Shown: positions 53,465 through 62,195 of the stretch, piece by piece | Layout of the letters: every line of letters begins with the position of its first letter | Position numbering within the stretch: the first letter of the stretch is position 1 | Source: Allobosea caraganae | GTDB lineage: Bacteria > Pseudomonadota > Alphaproteobacteria > Rhizobiales > Beijerinckiaceae | Assembly: GCF_003351345.1 (NCBI RefSeq) | Contig: NZ_QQTO01000030.1 | Coordinates: 1 to 64,000 of the forward strand | Direction of reading: 5' to 3' | DNA length: 64,000 nt | Program-made: the position numbers and the translations under genes | Notes under the pieces: generated by a model | Seen by the model: the letters and a program-made list of their open reading frames with translations, nothing else | Database searches by the model: none | Told to the model about the DNA's origin: nothing

Positions 53465-54406
53465 ATGCTGAGGCTCATCGTCACCCGCATCCTTTTGATG
53501 CTGCTCGCCGTGTTCACGGTGCTCACCGCGCTGTTCTTCGGCATCCGCCTCGGCGCTGGCGATCCCACGGTCGCGATCCAGGGCAGCTACGCCACCGCCG
53601 AAAGCCTGGCCAAGCTGAGCCAGGCGCTCGGCTTGGACAAGCCGCTCTGGCAGCAATACCTGATCTATCTCGCGGGGCTGCTCAGGGGCGATCTCGGCGT
53701 CTCCATCCAGAACGGCAGGCCGGTGCTGCAGCAGATCCTGCAGGTGGTGCCCTATACGCTGGACCTGACCTTCTGGGGCGTCCTGATCGGCGTGGTCATC
53801 GGCGTGCCGCTCGGCTTCCTCTCGGCGATCAGGCGCAATTCGCTGCTCGACCACGCCATCCGCGTGGTGACGCTGAGCGGCATTTCGGTACCGCCCTTCA
53901 TCATGGGCTATGTCCTGATCATCGTCTTCGTGATCGGGCTCGGACTGTTCCCGGTGGCCGGCGGCGGCGACCGCGACGATCTCGTCAGCCGCTTCAGCTA
54001 CCTGACGCTGCCGGCGCTCTCGCTCGGCCTGATCATGACCTCCTACGTCACCCGCGTCACCCGCACGGCGGTGCTGGAGGTCCTGACCAAGGACTTCATC
54101 CGCACCGGCCGCGCCAAGGGGCTCAGCGAGGGCGCGATCCTGTATCGCCACGTCCTGCGGCTGACGCTGGTGACGCTGGTCACGCTCGTCGGGCTCTACG
54201 CCACGATCACGGTCGGCAGCTCGGTGGTGATCGAGGTGGTCTTCAGCCGGCCCGGAGTCGGCCAGCTCATCGTCGGCGCGATCAGCCAGAGCGACTACAC
54301 CGTCGTCCAGGGCGCGGTGATCTTCTACGCCGCCTTCGTCAGCCTGGTGAACCTGGCGGTCGATCTCGCCTACGCCGTCATCGACCCGAGGATCAGCTAC
54401 GAATGA
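53465..54406 (+). CDS. ABC transporter permease, DppB type
   Basis: Membrane protein of 313 residues starting MLRLIVTRILLMLLAVFTVL. Conserved loop TGRAKGLSEGAILYRHVLRL near residue 215, then SVVIEVVFSRPGVGQLIVGA, as in DppB-like proteins. Its stop overlaps the next start (ATGA). A gap of 121 bases separates it from the binding protein. Confidence 0.93.
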   Translation: MLRLIVTRILLMLLAVFTVLTALFFGIRLGAGDPTVAIQGSYATAESLAKLSQALGLDKPLWQQYLIYLAGLLRGDLGVSIQNGRPVLQQILQVVPYTLDLTFWGVLIGVVIGVPLGFLSAIRRNSLLDHAIRVVTLSGISVPPFIMGYVLIIVFVIGLGLFPVAGGGDRDDLVSRFSYLTLPALSLGLIMTSYVTRVTRTAVLEVLTKDFIRTGRAKGLSEGAILYRHVLRLTLVTLVTLVGLYATITVGSSVVIEVVFSRPGVGQLIVGAISQSDYTVVQGAVIFYAAFVSLVNLAVDLAYAVIDPRISYE

Positions 54407-55302
54407 CGAGTGTTCCCGAACCGGGCACGCCCGCATCGTCCAGTCAGCCCAGGACGGGCTTCTGGCCGAACACGCTCCGCTTCATCGCGCGGCTGCCGCT
54501 GACCGCGAAGATCGGCGGCGTGATGGTGCTGCTCATGATCCTGGTCGCGATCTTCGCGCCCCTGCTGCTCACGCATGATCCGACGACGCAGTCGATGATC
54601 CGCCGTAACCAGGGTTTTTCCGCACGGAACTGGCTCGGCACCGACGGGTTCGGCCGCGACGTCTATAGCCGCCTCGTCCTCGGCGCCCGCTACACCCTGG
54701 CGATCACCATGACATCGCTGGTCATCGCCGCCGCGCTCGGCACCTTCATCGGGTTGGCCGCCGCCTATAACCGGGGCGGCAAGCTCGACATGGTCGTCGT
54801 CTGGCTGATCGATGTGCTGATGACCTTCCCCACCATGATCCTCGGCGTCATCGTCGTCGCCGTGCTCGGGCCGGGCCTGACGAATGTCGGGCTGGCGATC
54901 TGCATCGCCTTCCTCCCGCGGCTGACCCGCATGGCGCGCGGCGTCGCACTCAGCATCGTCGCCAACGACTATATCGAGGCGGCACGGGCGTTGGGCGCGA
55001 GCCGGCTGCGCATCATCCTGCGCCACCTCCTGCCCAACATCATGAGCGAGATGACGGCGATCACCGCGCTCTGGCTCGGCACAGGCGTCCAGGTCGAGAC
55101 CAGCCTGAGCTTCCTCGGCCTCGGCGTGCAGCCGCCGACGCCGAGCTGGGGGCTGATGATCAAGGAGGGCATCGCCACCCTCTACATCAACCCCTGGCCT
55201 TCGCTCTTCCCGGTCATGGCGATCCTCTTCGTCATTCTCGGGCTCAACCTGCTGGTCGACGGCATCCAGGACAACAAGACCCCCGGCATGCGCGACGCAT
55301 GA
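54403..55302 (+). CDS. ABC transporter permease, DppC type
   Basis: Membrane protein of 299 residues with LGTDGFGRDVYSRLVLGARY near residue 78, EAA loop EAARALGASRLRIILRHLLP and SLSFLGLGVQPPTPSWGLM. As with the other Dpp-type system in this window, no ATPase gene is linked, since an IclR gene on the opposite strand follows. Confidence 0.93.
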   Translation: MTSVPEPGTPASSSQPRTGFWPNTLRFIARLPLTAKIGGVMVLLMILVAIFAPLLLTHDPTTQSMIRRNQGFSARNWLGTDGFGRDVYSRLVLGARYTLAITMTSLVIAAALGTFIGLAAAYNRGGKLDMVVVWLIDVLMTFPTMILGVIVVAVLGPGLTNVGLAICIAFLPRLTRMARGVALSIVANDYIEAARALGASRLRIILRHLLPNIMSEMTAITALWLGTGVQVETSLSFLGLGVQPPTPSWGLMIKEGIATLYINPWPSLFPVMAILFVILGLNLLVDGIQDNKTPGMRDA

Positions 55303-55384
55303 GAGGGGCCGCGGGCACCACGGCCACGGCCGGGGCGATCCTGGGTCGAGATTGCTCTACGCTGCGCCGTGGATAGGGGCGAAG

Positions 55385-56191
55385 CTACCCCACTGCCGCC
55401 TCGGACGGCTCCTGCTGTCGCACCGATCGCGCCAACCAGACGAGCCGAGGCCCGATCTCGGTCACAAGCTGCTCCTCGCTGAGGGAGTAGGCCGGCGCGC
55501 CGCAGATCAGCCCGTAAACTCCCTCGCCCGGCCGCGTGAACGCCGGTACTCCGACGGTATGCACGCCTGACTCGAACGCGCCGATGCTGACGCAGAAGCC
55601 GCGGGTGCGCACATCCTCGCGCGCCTGCTCGATCTTCCTGACGAGCTTCGGCCAAAGCTCCTGATCGGCGATCCTGATCTGGTCCATCGTCCGTATGAAG
55701 GTCGCCTCGTCGAGGCCGGCGAGGTAGCCCCAGCCCATCGCCGACCGCATGATCGGCATCGCCGAGCCGACGTCGAACCGGAATGGCACGGGCGACTGGC
55801 CCTTGCTGCACTCGACATAGATCATCTCGCGCCCGCTGCGCGCGCCGAGCGCCACGGAGGCCGCGTATCTGTCGGCGAGATCGCGCATGCCCGGGCGGAG
55901 TTGGTAGCGCAGCGGGATCCCGCCGAGAAAGGCCTGGCCGAAGCTCAGGACGGCCGGAGTCAGGCTGTAGGCCTGCATGTTCGCGTCATGGACGAGATAG
56001 CCGAGCGCGACGAGGCTGCCGGTGATGCGTGATACCGAGGATGGCGGGATGCCCGTGCGCCGCGCGATGTCCTGGTTCCGCAAGGGGGGATCACCGGATT
56101 GGAACGCCCTCAGGACGTCGAAACCTCGGGCAAGCGGAGCGATGACGGGACTCTGGTCCCCGGTGATCGATGGGTGTCTTGGGCGTGCCAT
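55385..56191 (-). CDS. IclR-family transcriptional regulator
   Basis: Regulator of 268 residues from ATG 56191 (MARPRHPSI); longer starts at 56209 or 56272 run into the operator region. Winged helix-turn-helix around residues 15-65 (PLARGFDVLRAFQSGDPPLR, RRTGIPPSSVSRITGSL), then an effector domain with MRSAMGWGYLAGL. Divergent from the transporter/HyuAB operon, with two operator copies between, so it is the likely local regulator. Confidence 0.9.
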   Translation of the reverse strand: MARPRHPSITGDQSPVIAPLARGFDVLRAFQSGDPPLRNQDIARRTGIPPSSVSRITGSLVALGYLVHDANMQAYSLTPAVLSFGQAFLGGIPLRYQLRPGMRDLADRYAASVALGARSGREMIYVECSKGQSPVPFRFDVGSAMPIMRSAMGWGYLAGLDEATFIRTMDQIRIADQELWPKLVRKIEQAREDVRTRGFCVSIGAFESGVHTVGVPAFTRPGEGVYGLICGAPAYSLSEEQLVTEIGPRLVWLARSVRQQEPSEAAVG

Positions 56192-56203
56192 GTGCAGATA
56201 ATA

Positions 56204-56239
56204 TTCCATATTACGGAAAATGAAAACCGTATTGCAGAA
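56204..56239. promoter_or_regulatory. Tandem IclR-type operators between the regulator and transporter operon
   Basis: TTCCATATTACGGAA at 56204-56218 is a near-perfect palindrome (6 of 7 arm pairs). AACCGTATTGCAGAA at 56225-56239, read on the other strand as TTCTGCAATACGGTT, is a second, weaker copy. Centres are exactly 21 bases apart, two helical turns, as expected for cooperative binding of an IclR dimer pair. Confidence 0.65.
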
Positions 56240-56293
56240 TGAAATTCCGGTGATACTCTCCTCGCATAACAAACAACATCTCGAGGGTTAGCC

Positions 56294-57364
56294 ATGAACG
56301 GATCGCATGATCGTAATTCTGGCCTCGTGGCCAATCGCCGGCAGTTCCTTGCCGCGGCGGGCGCCGGCCTTGCGTTGAGTTTCGCTATCAAGGGCGCCCG
56401 CGCCGACGGACCAGCCTTCACGATCATGACGGTTGGTGGCACCTGGGGCGACGCCATCCGGAAGATCATCTGCGAGCCGTTCGCGGCCAAGCACGGTCTG
56501 ACGCTGGCCTTCGACAACCGCCCGAACGCGCAGCAGCTCGCGGTCCTGCAGGCCAGCCGCGGCAAGCCCACCATCGACACGATCGAGCTTGGTGGCCCGC
56601 GGCTTGGCCAGGCGACGGCTCTCGGCCTGATCGACAAGATCGACCCGGCGCTGGCGCCGAACATCAAGCGCGTCTTCCCGGCGCTCAAGGACGAGTTCTG
56701 GGCCGCCCGCTCGATCGCGCCCTGGGTCATGACCTTCGACAAGCGCGTCTTCTCGAAGGAGGAGGTCGAGAAGCGTGGCTGGTCGATCCTGCTCGATCCC
56801 AAGGTCAAGGGCCGCGTCGCCATCCCGAATTTCGGCTGGATGGGCGAGATGTGGCTGAACTCGGTCAACCAGGCCGCAGGCGGCAGCTATGATCGGCTCG
56901 ACCCGGGCTTCGAGCTCGCCAGCAAGGTCATCAAGGAGAATGGCGGCGTCGTCATGATCTCCAACGACCAGGGCCTCAAGCTCTTCACCACCGGCGAGAT
57001 CGTCGCCGCACCGTTCTGGAGCGGCCGCACGATCGAGCTGCAGCGCAAGAACCTGCCCCTCGACTTCGCCTTCGTGAAGGGCTGGAGTCCCTACGGCTTC
57101 GGCTTCAGCGTGGTCTCCGGCGTCGCCCGTCCCGATCTGAGCCAGCAATTCGTCGACTTCTCGCTGTCGGACGAGCCGCAGCTCACCTTCGCCCGCCAGT
57201 TCGCCTATGTGCCGACCTTGCAGGACCTGAAGGTGCCGGACGACATGCCCGATTCCAAGGTCTCGGCAGCGGCTTTCGATCTGGCGGCGAACCTCGACTA
57301 TTCCCAGGTCGCGCGCTTCTCCGATTCCAGCCTGGAGCGCTGGAACAAGCAGGTCGTAGGCTGA
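56294..57364 (+). CDS. ABC transporter substrate-binding protein, PotD-like
   Basis: Periplasmic protein of 356 residues with a twin-arginine-like signal (ANRRQFLAAAGAGLALSFAI). The mature start ITIMTVGGTWGDAIRKI-type strand (here FTIMTVGGTWGDAIRKII) belongs to the PotD/spermidine-putrescine binding group. GAGGG precedes the ATG. First gene of the operon binding protein, ATPase, two permeases, HyuA, HyuB, so the ligand is probably a cyclic amide or its precursor that HyuAB attacks (inference). Confidence 0.9.
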   Translation: MNGSHDRNSGLVANRRQFLAAAGAGLALSFAIKGARADGPAFTIMTVGGTWGDAIRKIICEPFAAKHGLTLAFDNRPNAQQLAVLQASRGKPTIDTIELGGPRLGQATALGLIDKIDPALAPNIKRVFPALKDEFWAARSIAPWVMTFDKRVFSKEEVEKRGWSILLDPKVKGRVAIPNFGWMGEMWLNSVNQAAGGSYDRLDPGFELASKVIKENGGVVMISNDQGLKLFTTGEIVAAPFWSGRTIELQRKNLPLDFAFVKGWSPYGFGFSVVSGVARPDLSQQFVDFSLSDEPQLTFARQFAYVPTLQDLKVPDDMPDSKVSAAAFDLAANLDYSQVARFSDSSLERWNKQVVG

Positions 57365-57376
57365 GACGGCGCCGTC

Positions 57377-58474
57377 ATGATCGAACTCGATGCCATCGGC
57401 AAACGCTTCGGCACTGTCGATGCGGTGAAGTCCGTTTCGCTGACGGTGGGCGAGGGCGAGTTCGTCTCGCTGCTTGGCCCGTCCGGCTGCGGCAAGACCA
57501 CGACGCTGCGCATCATCGCCGGCTTCGAGAGCCCGACCTCCGGCCGCTTGCGGATCGGTGGCCGCGAGATGAACGACGTCCCGGTCGAGCGCCGCGGCCT
57601 CAGCATGGTCTTCCAGAACTACGCGCTGTTCCCGCATCTCAGCGTGTTCGAGAACGTCGCCTTCGGCCTCAGGCTGAAGCGCGTCGCCAAGCCGGAGATC
57701 GAGGAGCGCGTCCGCAAGGCGCTCGACCAGGTCGGCCTTGCCGGGCTGGGCGAGCGTTCGCCGCGCCAGCTGTCCGGCGGCCAGCAGCAGCGGGTTTCGC
57801 TGGCGCGGGGGCTCGTGGTCAATCCGGCCGTGCTGCTGATGGACGAGCCTCTGTCCAACCTCGACCTGAAGCTGCGCGAGCAGCTTCGCGATGAAATCAG
57901 GACCTTGCAGCGCTCGCTCGGGATGACCGCCGTCTACGTCACGCACGACCAGGGCGAGGCGATGGCGATGTCGGACCGGATCGCCGTGATGCATGGCGGC
58001 GGCATCGAGCAGGTCGGCACGCCGCGCGACATCTACGAGCGCCCGAGCACGACATTCGTCGCGAGCTTCATCGGCCATTGCAACCTGCTGCCTGGCACCC
58101 TCGATGCGAGCGGACGCCTGTTCCGCACGCCGAACGGCGTGCACCTGCGCGTCGCCTCGGGGCTTCCGCCTTCGAGCGAGCGCGGCGAGATCCGCCTGGC
58201 GATCAGGCCTGAGACGGTGCGCTTCCTGGCTGATGGCTACGAGCGCGCGCCCGGAGACGACAACCTCATCTCCGGCCGCGTCAGGGACATCGTCTATCTC
58301 GGCGACGTCGCTCAGGTCTCGGTCGTGATCATGACGGAGGGCGGGCGCGTCGCGGAGACGCTCAACGCCGCCTGGCGGATCGTACGCGGCGAGGCCACGC
58401 CGACGCCGGGCGATGTGGTGCGCCTCTCCGTCGCGACCGCCGATTGCATCCCCGTTTTCGACAGGGGCGCGTGA
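57377..58474 (+). CDS. ABC transporter ATP-binding protein, PotA-like
   Basis: ATPase of 365 residues: Walker A GPSGCGKTT at 34-42, signature LSGGQQQ at 131-137, Walker B VLLMDEP at 151-157, switch YVTHDQ and a TOBE-type C-terminal domain (LAIRPETVRF near 275). It follows the binding-protein gene after 12 bases. Confidence 0.94.
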   Translation: MIELDAIGKRFGTVDAVKSVSLTVGEGEFVSLLGPSGCGKTTTLRIIAGFESPTSGRLRIGGREMNDVPVERRGLSMVFQNYALFPHLSVFENVAFGLRLKRVAKPEIEERVRKALDQVGLAGLGERSPRQLSGGQQQRVSLARGLVVNPAVLLMDEPLSNLDLKLREQLRDEIRTLQRSLGMTAVYVTHDQGEAMAMSDRIAVMHGGGIEQVGTPRDIYERPSTTFVASFIGHCNLLPGTLDASGRLFRTPNGVHLRVASGLPPSSERGEIRLAIRPETVRFLADGYERAPGDDNLISGRVRDIVYLGDVAQVSVVIMTEGGRVAETLNAAWRIVRGEATPTPGDVVRLSVATADCIPVFDRGA

Positions 58475-58477
58475 GCC

Positions 58478-59338
58478 GTGTCCGACAACGCTTCAGCATC
58501 CCGCCGGACGCTCTGGCTGACGGCGCCGAGCCTCCTCGTCATCGGCGTGGCGTTGATCGCGCCGCTCTTGCTGATGCTGGTCTTCAGCGTCTGGCGTTTC
58601 GTGCCGAGCAAGATCACCGACTACACCCTGACGCTGGGCAATTACTGGCGCTTCCTCGGCGACGGCTTCTACCTCAAGGTCATAGCCCAGACGGTCGAGC
58701 TCGGGCTCGCAGTCACCGCGCTCTCGCTGATCCTCGGCTACCCGGTCGCCTATTTCCTGGCCCGGACGAAGAGCCGCTGGCAGCCGGTGCTGGTCTATCT
58801 CGTGTTCGTGCCGATGATGATCAGCCTCGTCGTGCGCGCCTATGGCTGGATGGTGCTGCTCGGCTATAACGGCGTCGTCAATTCGGTGCTGCTTTGGCTC
58901 GGCGTCATCACGCTGCCGCTGCGGCTGCTCAACAGCGTCCACGCCGTCGTCCTCGGCCTCGTCGAGGTGCTGCTGCCCTTCATGGTGGTGCCGCTGCTGG
59001 CGGCGCTGAAGGACATCCCGCCATCGGTGGAGGAGGCGGCCCGCGCGCTGGGCGCCACGCCGCGCCAGGTCTTCCTCAAGGTGACGCTGCCGCTGAGCAT
59101 TCCCGGCATGATCTCCGGCTCGCTGATGGTGTTCTCGCTCGCCATCACCTCCTACGCCCTGCCGGCCCTGCTCGGCGGGGCCCAGGTCAAGATGATCAGC
59201 GCCATCGCCTATGACGCGATGCTGGTCAGCTATAACTGGCCCTTCGGCTCGGCGGTCGGGATCATCATGGTCGTGGTCTCGACCGCGCTGATCTACGGCT
59301 ACCTGCGTTCGGTGCCGCAGAAGGCACAAGGGCTATGA
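58478..59338 (+). CDS. ABC transporter permease, PotB type
   Basis: Membrane protein of 286 residues with six likely spans and the EAA loop EEAARALGATPRQVFLKVTLP near residue 185. The start is GTG at 58478, three bases after the ATPase stop. Its stop overlaps the start of the second permease (ATGA). Confidence 0.92.
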   Translation: MSDNASASRRTLWLTAPSLLVIGVALIAPLLLMLVFSVWRFVPSKITDYTLTLGNYWRFLGDGFYLKVIAQTVELGLAVTALSLILGYPVAYFLARTKSRWQPVLVYLVFVPMMISLVVRAYGWMVLLGYNGVVNSVLLWLGVITLPLRLLNSVHAVVLGLVEVLLPFMVVPLLAALKDIPPSVEEAARALGATPRQVFLKVTLPLSIPGMISGSLMVFSLAITSYALPALLGGAQVKMISAIAYDAMLVSYNWPFGSAVGIIMVVVSTALIYGYLRSVPQKAQGL

Positions 59339-60147
59339 GCGGCGGCACGGGTAACAGGCGCTCGCCCGCCTGGATCGGCCTCTCGGTGCTGACCGGCCTG
59401 GTCTTCGCCTTCCTGCTGGCGCCGATCGCCGTCGTGCTGATCGAGGCCTTCAACGACAGCGAGCTGATGAACTTTCCGCCGCAGGGGCTGTCGCTGCGCT
59501 GGTTCCAGGCCTTCTTCGCCAATGCGGAGTTCATGAGCTCGCTCTGGCTCAGCCTCAAGCTCGGGCTGATCGCCGCCGCCATCTCGACGGCGCTCGGCGC
59601 GATGGCGGGCCTGGCGCTGGCGCGCAGCGGATCGAGCAGCGCATCCCTGCAGACGCTGCTGCTGGCGCCGCTCTACGTCCCGCGCGTGCTGGTCGGCCTC
59701 GCGCTGCTGCTGGCCTTCGCCTGGCTCAATGTCTCCGGCTCGCTCCTGGGCATGATCCTCGGCCACGTGCTGATCACCATGCCCTATGCCACCCGCACCG
59801 TCGTGGTCGGCATGCGGGCGGTCGAGCCGAGCGTCGAGGAAGCGGCGCGCATGCTCGGCGCCACGCGCTGGCAGACCTTCCGTCTCGTGACGGTGCCGAT
59901 CATCCGGGGCGCGCTGATGTCGGGCTTCATCTTCGCCCTGATCATCTCCTTCTCCGACATCTACCTCGCCTTGTTCATCTCGGGGCCGCAGTCGATCACG
60001 CTGCCGTTGCGGCTCTTCACCTTCATGGAATGGGACCAGTCGCCGCTCGTGGCGGCTGCGTCCGCCGTGCAGATCGTCCTTATTCTCTCCGTCATCCTGG
60101 TCGCAGGCCGGTTGTTCGGACTGTCCAGCCCTGGGAGTGTCGAGTGA
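59335..60147 (+). CDS. ABC transporter permease, PotC type
   Basis: Membrane protein of 270 residues: LSLRWFQAFFANAEF is the typical PotC periplasmic segment, followed by EAA loop EEAARMLGATRWQTFRLVTVP near 162 and the FSDIYLALFISGPQSITLPL tail. Start overlaps the PotB-type stop, and its own stop overlaps the HyuA start (GTGA), tying transport and enzyme translation together. Confidence 0.92.
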   Translation: MSGGTGNRRSPAWIGLSVLTGLVFAFLLAPIAVVLIEAFNDSELMNFPPQGLSLRWFQAFFANAEFMSSLWLSLKLGLIAAAISTALGAMAGLALARSGSSSASLQTLLLAPLYVPRVLVGLALLLAFAWLNVSGSLLGMILGHVLITMPYATRTVVVGMRAVEPSVEEAARMLGATRWQTFRLVTVPIIRGALMSGFIFALIISFSDIYLALFISGPQSITLPLRLFTFMEWDQSPLVAAASAVQIVLILSVILVAGRLFGLSSPGSVE

Positions 60148-62195
60148 CGTCACCGCAGCATAGCCTCGGTATCGATATCGGTGGCACCTTTACCGACCTG
60201 TCCCTCTGGCGCGCCGACGAGGAGCGCTTCATCACCCTCAAGGTGCCGACGACGCGCGCGCAGCCGGCGCTCGGCGTGATCGCCGGGCTGGAGCGGCTGG
60301 AAAGCGAGCACGGCATCCGCCCGGCGGATATCGGCTATTTCGTCCACGGCACCACGATCGCCCTCAACACGCTGATCGAGCGCGACGGCGCCCGGCTCGG
60401 CCTGCTCGTGACCCGCGGCTTCCGCGACCTGCTGGTGATCCAGCGCCTGCGCATGCCGACGCCCTATAACTGGCGCACCGGCCGGCCGACGCCGCTGCTG
60501 CCGCGCCGCCACGTCTTCGAGGTCACGGGCCGGCTCGGCCCCGAGGGCACGGAGGAGATCGACCTCATCGAGGCCGATGTCGATGCCGCCGTCGATGCGG
60601 CGCGCGCCGCGGGGCTGGACGGGCTCGTCGTCTGCCTGATGCACGCCTATCGCAACCCGGTGCACGAGCAGCGGGTGCGCGACCGCGTGCGCGAGCGGGC
60701 GCCGGACCTCTTCGTCTGCTGCTCGCACGAGATCTGGCCGCGCATGCGCGAATACGAGCGCGCGCTGATCTCGATCATGAACGCCTATGTCATGCCCAAG
60801 ATCGACAGCTATCTCGGCGATCTCGAAACCCGCCTCGCCGGGATGGGGCTGCCGGCGCGGCCCTTCATCACCCAGTCGACCGGCGGCATCGTCACCGCCG
60901 CGAGTGCGAGGCGCAATCCCGTCGAGACGTTGCTCTCGGGACCGGCAGCCGGCGTGATGGGCGCGATCCATGCTGCCAGCCTCGTCGGCGTCAGCGACTT
61001 CATCACGCTCGACATCGGCGGCACCAGCGCCGATGTCGCCTTCGTCGATGGCGGGGCGCCGCGCATCAGCCAGAGCGAGCACGTCGCCGATTTCCCGCTG
61101 CTCATGCCGGTCGTCGGCGTCTCCTCGATCGGCGCCGGCGGCGGCTCGGTGATCACCGTCGACGAGATGGGCGTGATGCGCGTCGGCCCGGTCAGCGTCG
61201 GCGCCGATCCCGGCCCGGTCTGCTATGGCCGCGGCGGGACACGGCCGGCGGTGACCGACGCGTTCCTCGTCGGCGGCTTCCTCAACCCGGACAGCTTTGC
61301 CGGCGGGCACCTGCAATTGTCGGTCGAGGCTGCACGCGAGGCGCTCAAGCCTCTGGCCGAACGGCTGAAGCGCAGCGAGGCCGAGACCGTCGAGGCCGTG
61401 ATCCAGGTCGCGGCCAGCTCGATCTATGCGGAACTGTCCAACCTGGCGGCCAAGCAGGGCGTCTCCGTCGCCGACTACGCGATGCTGCCCTTCGGCGGCG
61501 CCGGCCCGCTGCTGGCGGCTCCGGTCGCCGACGAACTCGGCATCACCCGTATCCTCGTTCCGGGAGCGCCCGGCACGCTGTGCTCGCTCGGCGCCCTCCT
61601 GTCGGATGTCTCCAAGCCCTTCGTGCGCTCGATCGTGCTGCCGCTCTCCGAGGCCGCCGGGCTGCTTGCCGAGGCGTTTCATGAGCTGAGCGGGCAGGCC
61701 CGCCTCTGGCTCGCCAGCGAAGCTCCCGAACTGTCGGCGCAGCGCTTCGAGGTCGCGGCCGACATGCGTTATCTCGGCCAGTCCTACGAGATCGACGTCG
61801 CCGTCGAGCCGCGCTGGCTCGAGGAGGCCGACCTCGCCGCAATTGCCGGCGCCTTCCACAGGCGCCATCGCGCCATGTTCGCCCATGCCGACGAGGCCGC
61901 GCCGGTCGAGGTCGTCGACCTCAGGCTCACCATCGTCGGCACCACCGAGAAGCCGGCTGCCCGCGCGGTTGCGGTCAGGGCCGGGGAAGCGCTGCGACCC
62001 AGCGGCTCCCGCCAGGTCGTGGTCGCCGGCCGCTTCGAGGAGGTGCCGGTCTACCTGCGCCGCGCCATCTCCGCCGATTCCAGCTTCGTCGGGCCGGCGA
62101 TCGTCGAGCAGGACGACACCACGATCTACGTCGCGCCGGGCTGGACCGTCGGCTCCCACGCCTCCGGCACGCTCATCATGGAAAGAACCCGATAA
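60144..62195 (+). CDS. Hydantoinase A/oxoprolinase-family subunit (second copy)
   Basis: ATP-dependent subunit of 683 residues: DIGGTFTDLSLW, HGTTIALNTLIERDG, LDIGGTSADVAFV, IGAGGGSVITV, PGPVCYGRGG and LPFGGAGPLL mark the actin-like ATPase core. The start is GTG 60144, overlapping the permease stop. It shares family but not close identity with the copy at 43820-45871, so the two pairs likely differ in substrate. Followed by its HyuB partner with a one-base overlap (TAATG). Confidence 0.92.
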   Translation: MTSPQHSLGIDIGGTFTDLSLWRADEERFITLKVPTTRAQPALGVIAGLERLESEHGIRPADIGYFVHGTTIALNTLIERDGARLGLLVTRGFRDLLVIQRLRMPTPYNWRTGRPTPLLPRRHVFEVTGRLGPEGTEEIDLIEADVDAAVDAARAAGLDGLVVCLMHAYRNPVHEQRVRDRVRERAPDLFVCCSHEIWPRMREYERALISIMNAYVMPKIDSYLGDLETRLAGMGLPARPFITQSTGGIVTAASARRNPVETLLSGPAAGVMGAIHAASLVGVSDFITLDIGGTSADVAFVDGGAPRISQSEHVADFPLLMPVVGVSSIGAGGGSVITVDEMGVMRVGPVSVGADPGPVCYGRGGTRPAVTDAFLVGGFLNPDSFAGGHLQLSVEAAREALKPLAERLKRSEAETVEAVIQVAASSIYAELSNLAAKQGVSVADYAMLPFGGAGPLLAAPVADELGITRILVPGAPGTLCSLGALLSDVSKPFVRSIVLPLSEAAGLLAEAFHELSGQARLWLASEAPELSAQRFEVAADMRYLGQSYEIDVAVEPRWLEEADLAAIAGAFHRRHRAMFAHADEAAPVEVVDLRLTIVGTTEKPAARAVAVRAGEALRPSGSRQVVVAGRFEEVPVYLRRAISADSSFVGPAIVEQDDTTIYVAPGWTVGSHASGTLIMERTR

